Shown here piece after piece: positions 26,383 to 36,204 of a stretch of DNA of 64,000 nt. The translations under genes were made by a program, and so were the position numbers. The DNA lies in assembly GCF_017498485.1 (NCBI RefSeq), contig NZ_CP071795.1, positions 1,302,001-1,366,000 on the forward strand, read 5' to 3'. The notes beneath the pieces are model-generated. The model searched no databases. It saw only the letters and a program-made list of their open reading frames with translations, and had not been told where the DNA came from. Every line of letters starts with the position of its first letter. Within the stretch, counting starts at the first letter, position 1. The stretch is from Polaribacter batillariae (GTDB taxonomy: Bacteria > Bacteroidota > Bacteroidia > Flavobacteriales > Flavobacteriaceae).

Positions 26383-29300
26383 ATGAAAATAAATTACAAT
26401 CCCAAATACATAAAAAAGCATTTATCTATTAGAGTTCCTTGGCACGACAACGCTTGGAATGGAACAATTTGTAAAAACGCAAAGAATAATGATGCTTGTT
26501 TAGCTCTGAAAAATTGTGCTGAGAATAGAAATGACGACATAGAAAAAGAGCTCGCAGGTAAAAGGATTTGTGATATTAAAGATGAAACAAAACTACCACC
26601 TTGTATTTCTGAAAGTGCAATGTTTATGGCGGATTTTGATTTTACCAAAAACCTTAAACATCCATACGCAACAAGTTATAATGACTACTACAAACATCTT
26701 CAACCTACACCAGTAATTTTTCCAAAATATAGTGCAACTGCCATCCCATTTAGATGGGGAATGCCCGAAAACGCTGAGGAATTTGCCGAACAATATGACT
26801 TAGATTATGATTCAAATCGAGAACCTTATAAAAAAACGAATGACGAATCGTTAAGATTTACTACGAATTGGGTACAAGATTACATAAATCAAAAGTCTGT
26901 ATTTAATTGTTTTTTTGAACATATCAATCCTATTGAATCTTTAAGTTTTTTCTACGCAAAAGAAGTGCCTTTTGTAGAAGAAAACAATAGAGTTCTAGTT
27001 GGTCTAGGCGAAATAACTTCTATAATTGAGCAAAAGGCTTTTAACACATCAGACGATACAGGTTTTATCTCTATGCCTTGGGAACATATGGTTAATCACA
27101 GTATAAGACCAAATTGTAAAGAAGGTTTTTTATTCCCATATCATCAAGCAATAGAGTACCAAAAGGAGCATCCCAATTTTGACCCAAAAAGTATTGCTGT
27201 AATAATTCCTAATGAATTTAGGTCTGAATTTTCATATGCAACCGAACACGTATCACACGATTTTGCAATTTATATTATACGAGAATCTATTAAAAAAATA
27301 GAACTAGCAAAAGAGTTGGAAATTGGAAGTAATTGGGATAACATTTTAGAATGGTTAAGTAAAAAATTAATTGTTGTAAAAAAACTAAGAGGCGATTATC
27401 CAGGTTTTGGAGTTGCTTTAACAAGTTTAGGAATAGAAAGAGGTCATTTTCTAGCACAGTATATTTTTAACAATATTAAAAAAGGAGATTGTCCTTGGGC
27501 TTTTTTAGATAAAGTTTTGTCTAATTTAAATCTGTTACCAGACAATTTAAAAGATAGTGTTTCTATAGAAAATGTAGAAATATGGAATTACTATAAAAAA
27601 CAACAAACAAATCGCTTATCCCTTTTACAATTGATAAGTAGATTTAATCTAAGTGAATCTCAAGCAAATGTAATATTTGACATTGAACAACGAAGAAAAA
27701 AATATCAATATAAAACTGACAAGGAGATAATTGAAAATCCATACTTGCTATATGAAATCTCTATACATTCAACAGAGCCAATAAATTATTCAGTAATAGA
27801 TACTGGTTTAATGTTAAATAGAAATAAAAAGCTTGAACCAAGTCAAACAAAACAGTTTTCTAAATTAAGTAAGGAAAGAATAAAGGCATTGACCGTAATG
27901 CAATTGGAAAAGCAAGCAAATAATGGGCATACACTATTTCCAGAAGATGAAATAATTAAAAACATTGCCAATTTACCGATTGAACCAGAATGTAACCTAA
28001 ATGCTGATTACTTTAATCTGGCATCTTCAATTTTTGATAAAAGTATAATAACTCACTACACAGCGGATAACAAAAAAGCATATCAATTATCAAGGTTTGA
28101 TGAGACAGCAGAATTAATAAACACAGTAATCACAAAAAGATTAAAGGCTAAAAAACATAATTTTCAAGAAAATTGGGAACAATATTTAAATGAAATTTCA
28201 TTTAAAGACACAGAAGCTGATAAAAAAGCTAAAGAAGAAAAGATTAAAGCCTTAGAAGTAATGGCTAATTCTCGTTTTTCTGTTTTAATTGGGCAAGCTG
28301 GTTCAGGGAAAACAACTTTATTGTCAGCGTTGGCATCTATTCCAAAAATTAAACAAGGTAATATTCTCTTTCTAGCACCTACTGGTAAAGCTCGTGTTAG
28401 AATGGAAGAAAAAGCAAAAAAACACGGAGTTACAGCAAAAACGATAGCAAGTTTTTTATTTAAATCTAGAAGATTTAAGGGCTCGACACAAACTTTTCAC
28501 TTAAATGATGCTGATAAAGAAATGGGTTATAAAACAGTCATTATTGATGAGTGTTCTATGTTGACAGAAGAAATGTTGGCTGCAACTTTACAACATTTAA
28601 AAAGAGTTGAAAGACTTATTCTTGTTGGAGATTATAGACAACTTCCGCCAATTGGTGCTGGAAGACCATTCTTTGACATCATTAATTATATTAAACCTAA
28701 AGGAATTGAAAATCAATTTCCGAAAATAGGAGAATCATATATTGAACTAACCGCATCTGCCAGACAGGTACAAGTGGATAAAGAAAAAAGGTTTGATACT
28801 GATTTTGCGAATCTTTTCGGTGGGAATATTAAGGAAAATAATGCTGACAGCATTTTTGAACAAGTAATTAGCGGTAAAAGTGAAAACATAAAAATATTTA
28901 ATTGGAATAATGAGTCCGATTTTGAAAATGTGTTATTTGATGTATTGGAAAATGAATTAGGAATTACAGACGAAGCATCTTTTAACAAATCTATTGGAGC
29001 AAATGATGCAGGTTTTTTTAATTGGAGAGAATCAGTAAAAAGTGTTGAAAATTGGCAATTACTTAGCCCAATAAAATCAAAAGTTTTTGGAACAAATCAA
29101 TTGAACAGAGGTCTTCATCAAAAATTTAAAAAAGATGCTTTGCATTGGGCTTATAATGGAAAAAAAACGCCCAAACCTCTTGGAATAGAAAATATTATTT
29201 ATGGCGACAAAGTAATTAACCTTCAAAATGGTAAAAGAGACAAAGGAACATATCCAAACGATGGAATAAATTATTTAGCAAATGGAGAAATAGGAGTTGC

Positions 29301-30876
29301 AGTTGGTCGAACAAACTGGAAGAATACTAAATGGAAAGGAAAACAGCCTTATCAATTAGAAGTAGAATTTTCTTCTCAAATTGGATATAAATATCAATTT
29401 ACTTCCCGAGATTTTGATGAAGAAAATGGGAGTTTTTTAGAATTGGCTTATGCTTTAACAATCCACAAAGCACAAGGTAGTCAGTTTAAAACTGTAATAT
29501 TGGCGATTCCAGAACCTTGCGTTTTATTGTCTCGTGAACTTCTCTATACAGCAATGACTAGACAAGAAGATAAAGTTATATTACTTTACCAAGGTAATTC
29601 GCAAATGCTCTTCAACTATACTAATGATTCTCATTCAGCAAATTTACAACGAATAACCAACCTATTTTACAAACCAAATATTACTAAATACAAAGAGATT
29701 TTATTTGAAAAGAATTTAATTCATTGTGCATCTGATGGAAAATTCTTGCGTTCAAAATCTGAAGTTATAATTTATGAATTACTTCTAAAAAATGATTTAG
29801 AACCAGAATATGAATATAAGTTAGAAATTGACGGTCAAATAAAACGACCTGATTTTTACATTGTAGATGATGATAGTGGTATCGATTACTATTGGGAGCA
29901 TTTAGGAATGTTAAATTATTCAAATTATGCTCAAAAATGGAATGAAAAACTAGATTGGTATAAATCCAAAAATATACTTCCAATTGAAGAAGGTGGTGGC
30001 GATAATGGTTCTTTGATAATTACTAAGGATGATGCAAAAGGCGGAATATCAGCAAAAGATATCGCAAAAATTATTGAAGAAGTATTTGAAATAAAATCAA
30101 AAGAAAAAACTCTAAATGAGATAAAGGAATTAACAACCGTTGTTTTCCAATTAAGAAATACCGTAGAAAGCTATTTCTCAAAACTTTCTTTACAATTCAA
30201 TGAAATAAAAGAATCATCAATTGAAAGGGACGATAGAATAGAGACTATTTATAAAATTTTAGATGAGAATTCTAAATCAAGTAATCTTCAAGTTTATTAT
30301 TCAAATGTTGAAAATAGCATAGAAAACTATGATTTATTAATTGATAATTCCAAAATGTTTTTAGCGTCCGCTTTTTTCTTAAAAGATAAATTTGAGACTA
30401 ACGATGTGGTTGATTTCTCACCATTTATTTTACAATTTTCTAGAGCAATAGAAAATGAATTATTGCATAAAGTATTCTTTTCTTTTTATTCAAGTTTAAA
30501 AAGGATATTAGAAAAAGATTCTGATGTTTTAGAAAAAGAATTTGGGAATAATAAAACAAAGGTTTTTGCTAAATTATTAAGTAAAAAAACAGATAAATTC
30601 ACCTTAGGAACAATGGTTTTCATACTCGGATATGTTGCAGACGAAAATGGAAAAACAATCAAATCTTCCAGTTTACTGCAAGAATTTCGTAAACATATTA
30701 CCTCTGTTTCTGGAGAGCGATTATTAAATTCTATATTCATTAGTAACCTGAAAACATTAACAGACGATTATAGAAACAAAGCAGCTCATATTAGCCAAAT
30801 AGAAAATGGAGAAGCAGATAAATTCTTAAGTCTAGGTAAAAATATACTAAATGAATTACTAAACTCTTTGAAATGA
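26383..30876 (+). CDS. Large RecD-like helicase with PD-(D/E)XK nuclease and HEPN-like C-terminus
   Basis: 1497 aa, starting at MKINYNPKYIKKHLS (ATG 26383); an ATG 13 codons upstream is in frame but lies in the GCCAACGCT repeats. Residues 1-600 are an unrecognised domain rich in conserved-looking aromatic and Cys positions (VPWHDNAWNGTICKNA). Residues 600-1120 are an SF1 RecD/AAA_30 helicase: Walker A GQAGSGKT 637-644, Walker B IIDEC with D722-E723, GDYRQLPPIG and a C-terminal ALTIHKAQGSQF. Residues 1120-1200 look like a PD-(D/E)XK nuclease (RSKSE, RPDF 1155-1158, WEHLG 1171-1175). The last 250 residues are helical and contain Y-R1464-N-K-A-A-H1469, a HEPN RNase-like motif. The set suggests a stand-alone anti-phage machine; I do not know it as a named system. 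Confidence 0.8.
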   Translation: MKINYNPKYIKKHLSIRVPWHDNAWNGTICKNAKNNDACLALKNCAENRNDDIEKELAGKRICDIKDETKLPPCISESAMFMADFDFTKNLKHPYATSYNDYYKHLQPTPVIFPKYSATAIPFRWGMPENAEEFAEQYDLDYDSNREPYKKTNDESLRFTTNWVQDYINQKSVFNCFFEHINPIESLSFFYAKEVPFVEENNRVLVGLGEITSIIEQKAFNTSDDTGFISMPWEHMVNHSIRPNCKEGFLFPYHQAIEYQKEHPNFDPKSIAVIIPNEFRSEFSYATEHVSHDFAIYIIRESIKKIELAKELEIGSNWDNILEWLSKKLIVVKKLRGDYPGFGVALTSLGIERGHFLAQYIFNNIKKGDCPWAFLDKVLSNLNLLPDNLKDSVSIENVEIWNYYKKQQTNRLSLLQLISRFNLSESQANVIFDIEQRRKKYQYKTDKEIIENPYLLYEISIHSTEPINYSVIDTGLMLNRNKKLEPSQTKQFSKLSKERIKALTVMQLEKQANNGHTLFPEDEIIKNIANLPIEPECNLNADYFNLASSIFDKSIITHYTADNKKAYQLSRFDETAELINTVITKRLKAKKHNFQENWEQYLNEISFKDTEADKKAKEEKIKALEVMANSRFSVLIGQAGSGKTTLLSALASIPKIKQGNILFLAPTGKARVRMEEKAKKHGVTAKTIASFLFKSRRFKGSTQTFHLNDADKEMGYKTVIIDECSMLTEEMLAATLQHLKRVERLILVGDYRQLPPIGAGRPFFDIINYIKPKGIENQFPKIGESYIELTASARQVQVDKEKRFDTDFANLFGGNIKENNADSIFEQVISGKSENIKIFNWNNESDFENVLFDVLENELGITDEASFNKSIGANDAGFFNWRESVKSVENWQLLSPIKSKVFGTNQLNRGLHQKFKKDALHWAYNGKKTPKPLGIENIIYGDKVINLQNGKRDKGTYPNDGINYLANGEIGVAVGRTNWKNTKWKGKQPYQLEVEFSSQIGYKYQFTSRDFDEENGSFLELAYALTIHKAQGSQFKTVILAIPEPCVLLSRELLYTAMTRQEDKVILLYQGNSQMLFNYTNDSHSANLQRITNLFYKPNITKYKEILFEKNLIHCASDGKFLRSKSEVIIYELLLKNDLEPEYEYKLEIDGQIKRPDFYIVDDDSGIDYYWEHLGMLNYSNYAQKWNEKLDWYKSKNILPIEEGGGDNGSLIITKDDAKGGISAKDIAKIIEEVFEIKSKEKTLNEIKELTTVVFQLRNTVESYFSKLSLQFNEIKESSIERDDRIETIYKILDENSKSSNLQVYYSNVENSIENYDLLIDNSKMFLASAFFLKDKFETNDVVDFSPFILQFSRAIENELLHKVFFSFYSSLKRILEKDSDVLEKEFGNNKTKVFAKLLSKKTDKFTLGTMVFILGYVADENGKTIKSSSLLQEFRKHITSVSGERLLNSIFISNLKTLTDDYRNKAAHISQIENGEADKFLSLGKNILNELLNSLK

Positions 30877-30902
30877 AAATAACAAACAGTAAGGATGAAA
30901 AA

Positions 30903-30988
30903 GCCAACGCTCAAAGCCATACACATTCGCAATTCGCTACAGCCAACGCTACACCAAAAATTGCAAAAGAGTATGTCTTGCCAACGCT
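30903..30988 (+). repeat. GCCAACGCT repeats downstream of the helicase gene
   Basis: Exact 9-mers at 30903-30911, 30942-30950 and 30980-30988 within 86 bp. GCCAAC is also a common R'' core in this array. Confidence 0.55.
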
Positions 30989-31052
30989 CACATTCGAACT
31001 AAATAACAAACATCGGAAAACCAAGCAGAACGTGAAAAGCACTACTTACAAC

Positions 31053-32268
31053 AAAGTACTGTGGTAAAAAACAAGTAAAAACTCATTAATTTTTTACGAA
31101 AGTACTTTTATAATTTTCATCATATATTAATCCTGATTTTGCTATTGCAAAGACCTGTTTTAGTAGTTTATTACAGACTGCGATTAAGGCTAATTTTTTG
31201 CTCTTTCCCTTGGCTACGATTCGTTGATAAAGATCTCGACAAGCCTTGTTGTATTTGCATGCATTAAAACTACACATAAACAATAAATTTCTTAGTTTTT
31301 GATTCCCTATTTTACTTATTCTCGATCGTCCTTTTACACTACTACCACTTTGTCTAATTGTTGGCGTTAGACCTGCATAACTACACAATTCACTACCACT
31401 CGTAAAACGCTCAAATCCATCGGTTAAAACTACTAACATTAAAGAGGTTTTGGGACCAATGCCTGGGATGCTTTTTAAACGTGTTAAAACATCGTTATGA
31501 ACTTCTTTTACTAAAATCAATAGATCTTCTTCTATCGTTTTATTTCTTTCTCAACATGTTTTAAACTGCGTTTTAAAGACCTCACAACAGATTTACTTGG
31601 TGTACCTAAAACGGCTTCGCCATGTAATTTATTTTTCAGCATAGTGCTCTGCTTTGTATATGCTGAAAGGGTTCTTGTCATTTGTAAACATTCCAGCTGA
31701 TGTTTAGAATTGCCTTTCCACAACTTTAATTTAACCTGCTTTGCATACTCACAAATTAGTTTAGAATCGCTCTTATCTGTCTTTATTTTAGACAATTTCA
31801 TTTGAATAAAACGTTTTACCGATAATGGATTTTCTACCGACAATTTAAAACCTTTTTCTTGTAAATAATAGGCTAATTGGTAATGATAATAACCGGTAGC
31901 TTCCATCACGCAATGACTCTTTAAATCTAATAATTTTACAAACTTTTTAAAGCCTGTTAAATTGTTTTTAAACTGGTAATAATTGCCATCTGAATCTGTG
32001 ACATCAAAAAATAAATGACTGATGTCTATTCCAAAATATTTAATATCTTTATTCATAAGTAAATGTTTTTACGAAAGGACATACTACGCGAGTTTCAACG
32101 ACTTAAAAGCGAGGTCTAAAAGCCTCATAGAACTGTACGAAATCTGTGTAGAAAAGAGAGGGGATTTTCAATGTTGACGAAGTCTATGCTTCTGCGTGTA
32201 TATTAACCTTACTCCTCTCTTTTGTCTTTTCTTAATTATGTTCAAATTTAATGAATTACAAACTTAAG
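31053..32268 (-). mobile_element. IS110-family insertion sequence, copy 2 (frameshifted)
   Basis: 1216 bp, nearly identical to 16600-17816 and in the same position and orientation relative to an attC R'' (ACAAC|AAAGTACTG ... CTTAAG). Its upstream non-coding end with the candidate bridge RNA is intact. Confidence 0.85.
31086..32056 (-). pseudogene. IS110 transposase with 1-nt deletion
   Basis: Same protein as 16633-17604 but split into 174-residue (31532-32056) and 144-residue (31086-31520) frames. A T run of five in copy 1 is four here (31538-31541), shifting the frame after KEIKTIEED. The DEDD and Ser domains are thereby separated, so no full recombinase can be made unless the ribosome slips or the base is a sequencing error. 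Confidence 0.85.
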
Positions 32269-32364
32269 CCGTATATAATTTATTGCTAGTTCTCGCCTAC
32301 TTACAAAAATCCTCGCGGATTTTGAACTGCCCCAAAAAGTTAGACACTATTTGAGGGTATTTTT

Positions 32365-32886
32365 ATGGGAAGAAAAGCTAAGTATAGTTATGAATTTAAA
32401 CTTCATTGTGTAAAAGAAGTTTTAAGTCGTCATCAAACAGTAGAAGCTGTTTCAGAGTTAAATGGTTGTCATCATACAACTTTACATGATTGGATTCGAT
32501 TTTATGAAAAATATGGTAAAAAAGCGCTATTACCAAGAAAAAATAGAATCTATAGTTTGGAGTTCAAGCTTAAGGTTGTAGAAGCTATCGAAACAAATTC
32601 GTTATCTTTAAGCCAAGCCTGTTTGGAATTTAATATTCCAACAAAATCTGTAATTATCAAATGGCAGAGAAGTTATAAAAAACAAGGTATTGTAGGCTTA
32701 AATATTAAACCAAGAGGAAAACCTAAAATAATGCAATTTAAGAGAGCAAAAAAGAAATCTAATAAACCTTTAACAAGAGAAGAGGAACTTTTACTAGAAA
32801 ATGAATCTTTACGAGCAGAACTGGACTTGCTAAAAAAGTTTCAAGCCTTAATTCAAGAAGATCAAAACAAAAAGCGCAAGCCGTAA
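32365..32886 (+). CDS. IS3-family OrfA (HTH protein)
   Basis: 173 aa. Two helix-turn-helix repeats (YEFKLHCVKEVLSRHQTVEAVSEL and LEFKLKVVEAIETNSLSLSQACLEF) are followed by a leucine-zipper-like coiled coil (REEELLLENESLRAELDLLKKF) that mediates OrfAB multimerisation in this family. At its end AAAAAG (about 32869) is a -1 slip site leading into OrfB, the usual way IS3 elements make OrfAB. Confidence 0.85.
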   Translation: MGRKAKYSYEFKLHCVKEVLSRHQTVEAVSELNGCHHTTLHDWIRFYEKYGKKALLPRKNRIYSLEFKLKVVEAIETNSLSLSQACLEFNIPTKSVIIKWQRSYKKQGIVGLNIKPRGKPKIMQFKRAKKKSNKPLTREEELLLENESLRAELDLLKKFQALIQEDQNKKRKP

Positions 32887-33733
32887 CAGAATTAAGGCAT
32901 AAGTATGATTTAGAAGTATTATTAAAGCATGCTAAAATGGCAAGAAGTAGTTATTATTATCATCAAAAAAGAGTCTTTTAGTAGATAAATATAAAGAGAT
33001 TAAACAGCTAATTTTTAAAATTTATCATTACCATAAAGGAAGGTTTGGTTATAGAAGAATTACTTTAGAAATCAATAAAAAAGGTTTTTTAATTAATCAT
33101 AAGACTGTGTTGAAATTAATGCGTGAATTAGGAATTAAAAGTTTAATCAGAGTTAAAAGATACAAGTCATATAAAGGTCAAGTTGGAGAAACAGCTCCCA
33201 ATATATTAAAGCGTAATTTTAAAGCATTAAAGCCAAATAAAAAATGGGCGACTGATATTACAGAATTTAAAGTATTAGGAAATAAGTTGTATTTATCTCC
33301 AATAATTGATCTGTTTAACGGAGAAATTATAAGTTATGAACTCTCTGAAACACCTAACTTTAAGCAAGTAGTTTCAATGCTGAAAAAGTCTTTTAAGAAA
33401 GTACCTAATCACACTAATTTAATATTACATTCTGATCAAGGTTGGCAATATCAAATGAAACAATATAGAAGATTATTAAAAGAAAAAGGAATCACACAGA
33501 GCATGTCTCGTAAAGGAAATTGTTTAGACAATGCTGTTATAGAAAGCTTCTTTGGAATCTTAAAATCTGAACTGTTTTACTTAAATAAATACAATTCAGT
33601 ATCTCTATTAAAAAAGGATATTAAAGAGTATATAAACTATTATAATAATGAGAGAATTAAACTAAAATTAAAAGGAATGAGCCCGATCGAATATAGAGCT
33701 CATTATTATCAAATTAATTATAAATTTGTCTAA
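32872..33733 (+). pseudogene. IS3-family OrfB (DDE transposase), frameshifted
   Basis: The -1 frame from OrfA reads AQAVTELRHKYDLEVLLKHAKMARSS..., then hits a stop near 32982 because an A run (32965-32970) is one base short. Adding one base joins it to SLLVDKYKEIKQLI... and the integrase core from 33107, with DDE residues in WATDITEF, LHSDQGWQYQ and NAVIESFFG. The 208-residue downstream frame alone lacks the N-terminal region. Confidence 0.8.
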
Positions 33734-33807
33734 ACTTTTGGGTGCACATCATTTCTATTTGTGTTTTATTTGCTAACTTTAGTGCCTAGAATTCACAACT
33801 AATAATA

Positions 33808-36204
33808 ATGCAAAACTACAATCGACTACTTATTAACTGCGCCAGTATCTTATTCACTTTTTTATTTGTTACTTGTTCCCCAAAAGAAAAATTAAAGAAA
33901 GATATTACACTTTGGTATAAACAACCCGCCAACAATTGGAACGAAGCGCTACCACTAGGCAATGGAAAGATTGGTGCAATGGTTTTCGGCAATACAAGCA
34001 ACGAGCGTATTCAATTAAATGATGATTCAATGTGGCCTGCTGATAATGAAAATTGGAATGAGCCTGAAGGGGATAAAAACGACCTCAAAGAGATTAGAAA
34101 ATTATTATTTAACGGAAAAAACGAAGAAGCCGATAAGTTATTTGTAGATAAGTTTTCACGCAAAAGTGTAATTCGGTCTCATCAAACTTTAGGTGATCTA
34201 TACATCGATTTCGATCATCAAAATATCTCTGATTATAAAAGAGAGTTAAACATAAGTAATGCATCTTCCACGGTTTCTTACAAAACAAATGGCTCACTAG
34301 TTACTGAACAGGTGTTTGTTTCCCATCCTCATAAAGCAATAATAATTCAACTAACTTCAGAAGCTCCAGAAGGATTAAATGCTAAGATTAGGCTAAGCAG
34401 ACCAAAAGACAAAGGATTTGAGACCGTAAAAGTACTTTCAACCGAAAAGAATCTTCTACTCATGCAAGGAGAAGTAACTCAGCGAGGAGGAAAATTCAAT
34501 TCAGAACCCTATCCAATTTTAAATGGAGTCAAATTTGAAACATCTTTAAAGATAAATAATGAAGGCGGTTTAGTAGAAAGAGGCGAAAAATATCTTGAAT
34601 TAAAAAATGTAAAAAAAGCAACCATTTATATAGTTTCTAATTCATCTTATTACTTTAAATCATATCAAGAACAGAACAAACTCGATATGGAAGCCATTGC
34701 TTCAAAAAGTTTTGATGCTCTAAAAAAAGAACATGTTAAAGATTATCAACGTTTATATTCAAGAGTAGATTTACAACTCAACTCTGCAAATTCTGCAAAT
34801 TCTGCAAATTTAGATACAATTCCTACAGATGTTAGACTAGAAAGAGTAAAAAATGGTGCTAATGACGTAGGGTTACAAGCTTTACTTTTTCAGTACGGTC
34901 GTTATCTTCTTATTGGATCATCTAGACAAGGTTCTAACCCTGCAAATCTTCAAGGATTATGGAACGAACACATTGAAGCACCTTGGAATGCCGATTACCA
35001 TCTCAATATCAATCTACAAATGAATTATTGGCTTGCCGATGTTACCAATCTTGGGGAACTCAACAATCCACTATTTGATTACATAGACAGGTTAGTTGAA
35101 AATGGAAAAGTAACAGCCACCAAAAATTTTGGTTGTAGTGGTACGTTTATCCCTCATGCAACAGATTTATGGGCACCTACATGGCTAAGAGCACCAACAG
35201 CTTATTGGGGTTGTTCGGTAGGAGCTGGTGGTTGGATGATGCAACATTACTGGCAACATTATGAATTTACTCGAGATAAAACTTTCTTAAAAGAGCGAGC
35301 TTTTCCTGCCATTCAGGAAGTCGCTAAATTTTATAGTGACTGGATTATTGAAGATCCTAGAGATGGAACATTAATTTCTGCACCTTCCACCTCACCTGAA
35401 AACAGATTTGTTAATGCAGAAGGAAAGCTTGTTGCCACCTGTTTGGGCAGTGCAATGGATCAGCAAATTATTTATGAGGTATTTGGCAACTATATAAAAG
35501 CATGTGACATCTTAAATATTAGTAACGATTTTGTAGAAAAGGTAAAACAACAGCAAAGTAGGTTACGTCCTGGATTTGTTATTGGTGATCATGGTAGAAT
35601 TCTTGAATGGGATAGAGCATATAAAGAACCAGAACCCGGACACAGACATATGTCTCATTTATACGGATTTCATCCTGGAACTAGTGTTTCAAAAGATAAA
35701 AATCCAGATATATTTAAAGCTGTTAAAAAAACTTTAGATTATCGATTGGCCAATGGCGGAGCTGGTACAGGATGGAGTAGATCTTGGTTAATTAATTGTA
35801 GTGCCAGATTATTAGATGGTGAAATGGCGTACGAGCATATTCAACTTTTATTAAAAAAATCGATGAGCAATAATCTCTTTGACTTACACCCTCCATTTCA
35901 AATTGATGGAAATTTTGGTTATACAGCCGGTGTTTCAGAGATGCTTTTGCAATCGCACGAAGAAAACACTATTCGAATACTACCTGCTTTGCCCAAAAGT
36001 TGGGATAATGGCCATATAAAAGGGTTGAAAGCTAGAGGTGGCTTAACATTAGATGTTTTTTGGAGCAATCATCAGTTAGACAAAGCAATAATCAGTTCTA
36101 AGAACGATATCAATTTCAATTTGGTTTACAAGAACAAAGTAGAACCAATTAAAATAAAAGCAGGAAACACTTTTATATATGAACCATCAGATGACAAAAA
36201 ATAA
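33808..36204 (+). CDS. GH95 alpha-L-fucosidase-like lipoprotein
   Basis: 798 aa. Lipobox FVTC (C23). The whole length matches GH95: N-terminal beta-sandwich from LWYKQPANNWNEALPLGNGKIGAMVFG, then an (alpha/alpha)6 barrel with WNADYHLNINLQMNYW (catalytic Asn pair), SAPSTSPEN (general acid Glu) and QIDGNFG (Asp). Members release alpha-1,2-fucose or alpha-L-galactose from algal or host glycans. A 9-nt unit TCTGCAAAT is repeated three times at 34783-34809 (NSANSANSANL). The stop codon is inside a short attC at 36199, so this is probably a cassette gene whose own cassette start was lost next to the IS3 element. Confidence 0.9.
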   Translation: MQNYNRLLINCASILFTFLFVTCSPKEKLKKDITLWYKQPANNWNEALPLGNGKIGAMVFGNTSNERIQLNDDSMWPADNENWNEPEGDKNDLKEIRKLLFNGKNEEADKLFVDKFSRKSVIRSHQTLGDLYIDFDHQNISDYKRELNISNASSTVSYKTNGSLVTEQVFVSHPHKAIIIQLTSEAPEGLNAKIRLSRPKDKGFETVKVLSTEKNLLLMQGEVTQRGGKFNSEPYPILNGVKFETSLKINNEGGLVERGEKYLELKNVKKATIYIVSNSSYYFKSYQEQNKLDMEAIASKSFDALKKEHVKDYQRLYSRVDLQLNSANSANSANLDTIPTDVRLERVKNGANDVGLQALLFQYGRYLLIGSSRQGSNPANLQGLWNEHIEAPWNADYHLNINLQMNYWLADVTNLGELNNPLFDYIDRLVENGKVTATKNFGCSGTFIPHATDLWAPTWLRAPTAYWGCSVGAGGWMMQHYWQHYEFTRDKTFLKERAFPAIQEVAKFYSDWIIEDPRDGTLISAPSTSPENRFVNAEGKLVATCLGSAMDQQIIYEVFGNYIKACDILNISNDFVEKVKQQQSRLRPGFVIGDHGRILEWDRAYKEPEPGHRHMSHLYGFHPGTSVSKDKNPDIFKAVKKTLDYRLANGGAGTGWSRSWLINCSARLLDGEMAYEHIQLLLKKSMSNNLFDLHPPFQIDGNFGYTAGVSEMLLQSHEENTIRILPALPKSWDNGHIKGLKARGGLTLDVFWSNHQLDKAIISSKNDINFNLVYKNKVEPIKIKAGNTFIYEPSDDKK

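Larger units (their letters stand above)
31045..32327 (+). other. attC site of helicase cassette (cassette 26, from 26219), split by IS110 and truncated by IS3
   Basis: R'' CTTACAAC 31045-31052 (extended ACTACTTACAAC mirrors start TTGTAAGTAAT). The L'' arm CGTATATAATTTATTGC and loop resume after the IS110 copy, then end at the IS3 left end; L' and R' are gone. Confidence 0.75.
32328..33746 (+). mobile_element. IS3-family (IS150-like) insertion sequence
   Basis: 1419 bp. Left end TGCCCCAAAAAGTTAGACA and right end (reverse) TGCACCCAAAAGTTTAGACA are imperfect inverted repeats. The flanks (GAAC and CATC) give no target duplication, which points to a deletion or rearrangement at one end after insertion. 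Confidence 0.8.

Noticed and set aside
30873..31067. 64-aa plus-strand frame after the helicase gene
   Set aside because: Overlaps the GCCAACGCT repeats and runs into the attC; low-complexity composition (many Asn, Thr, Lys).
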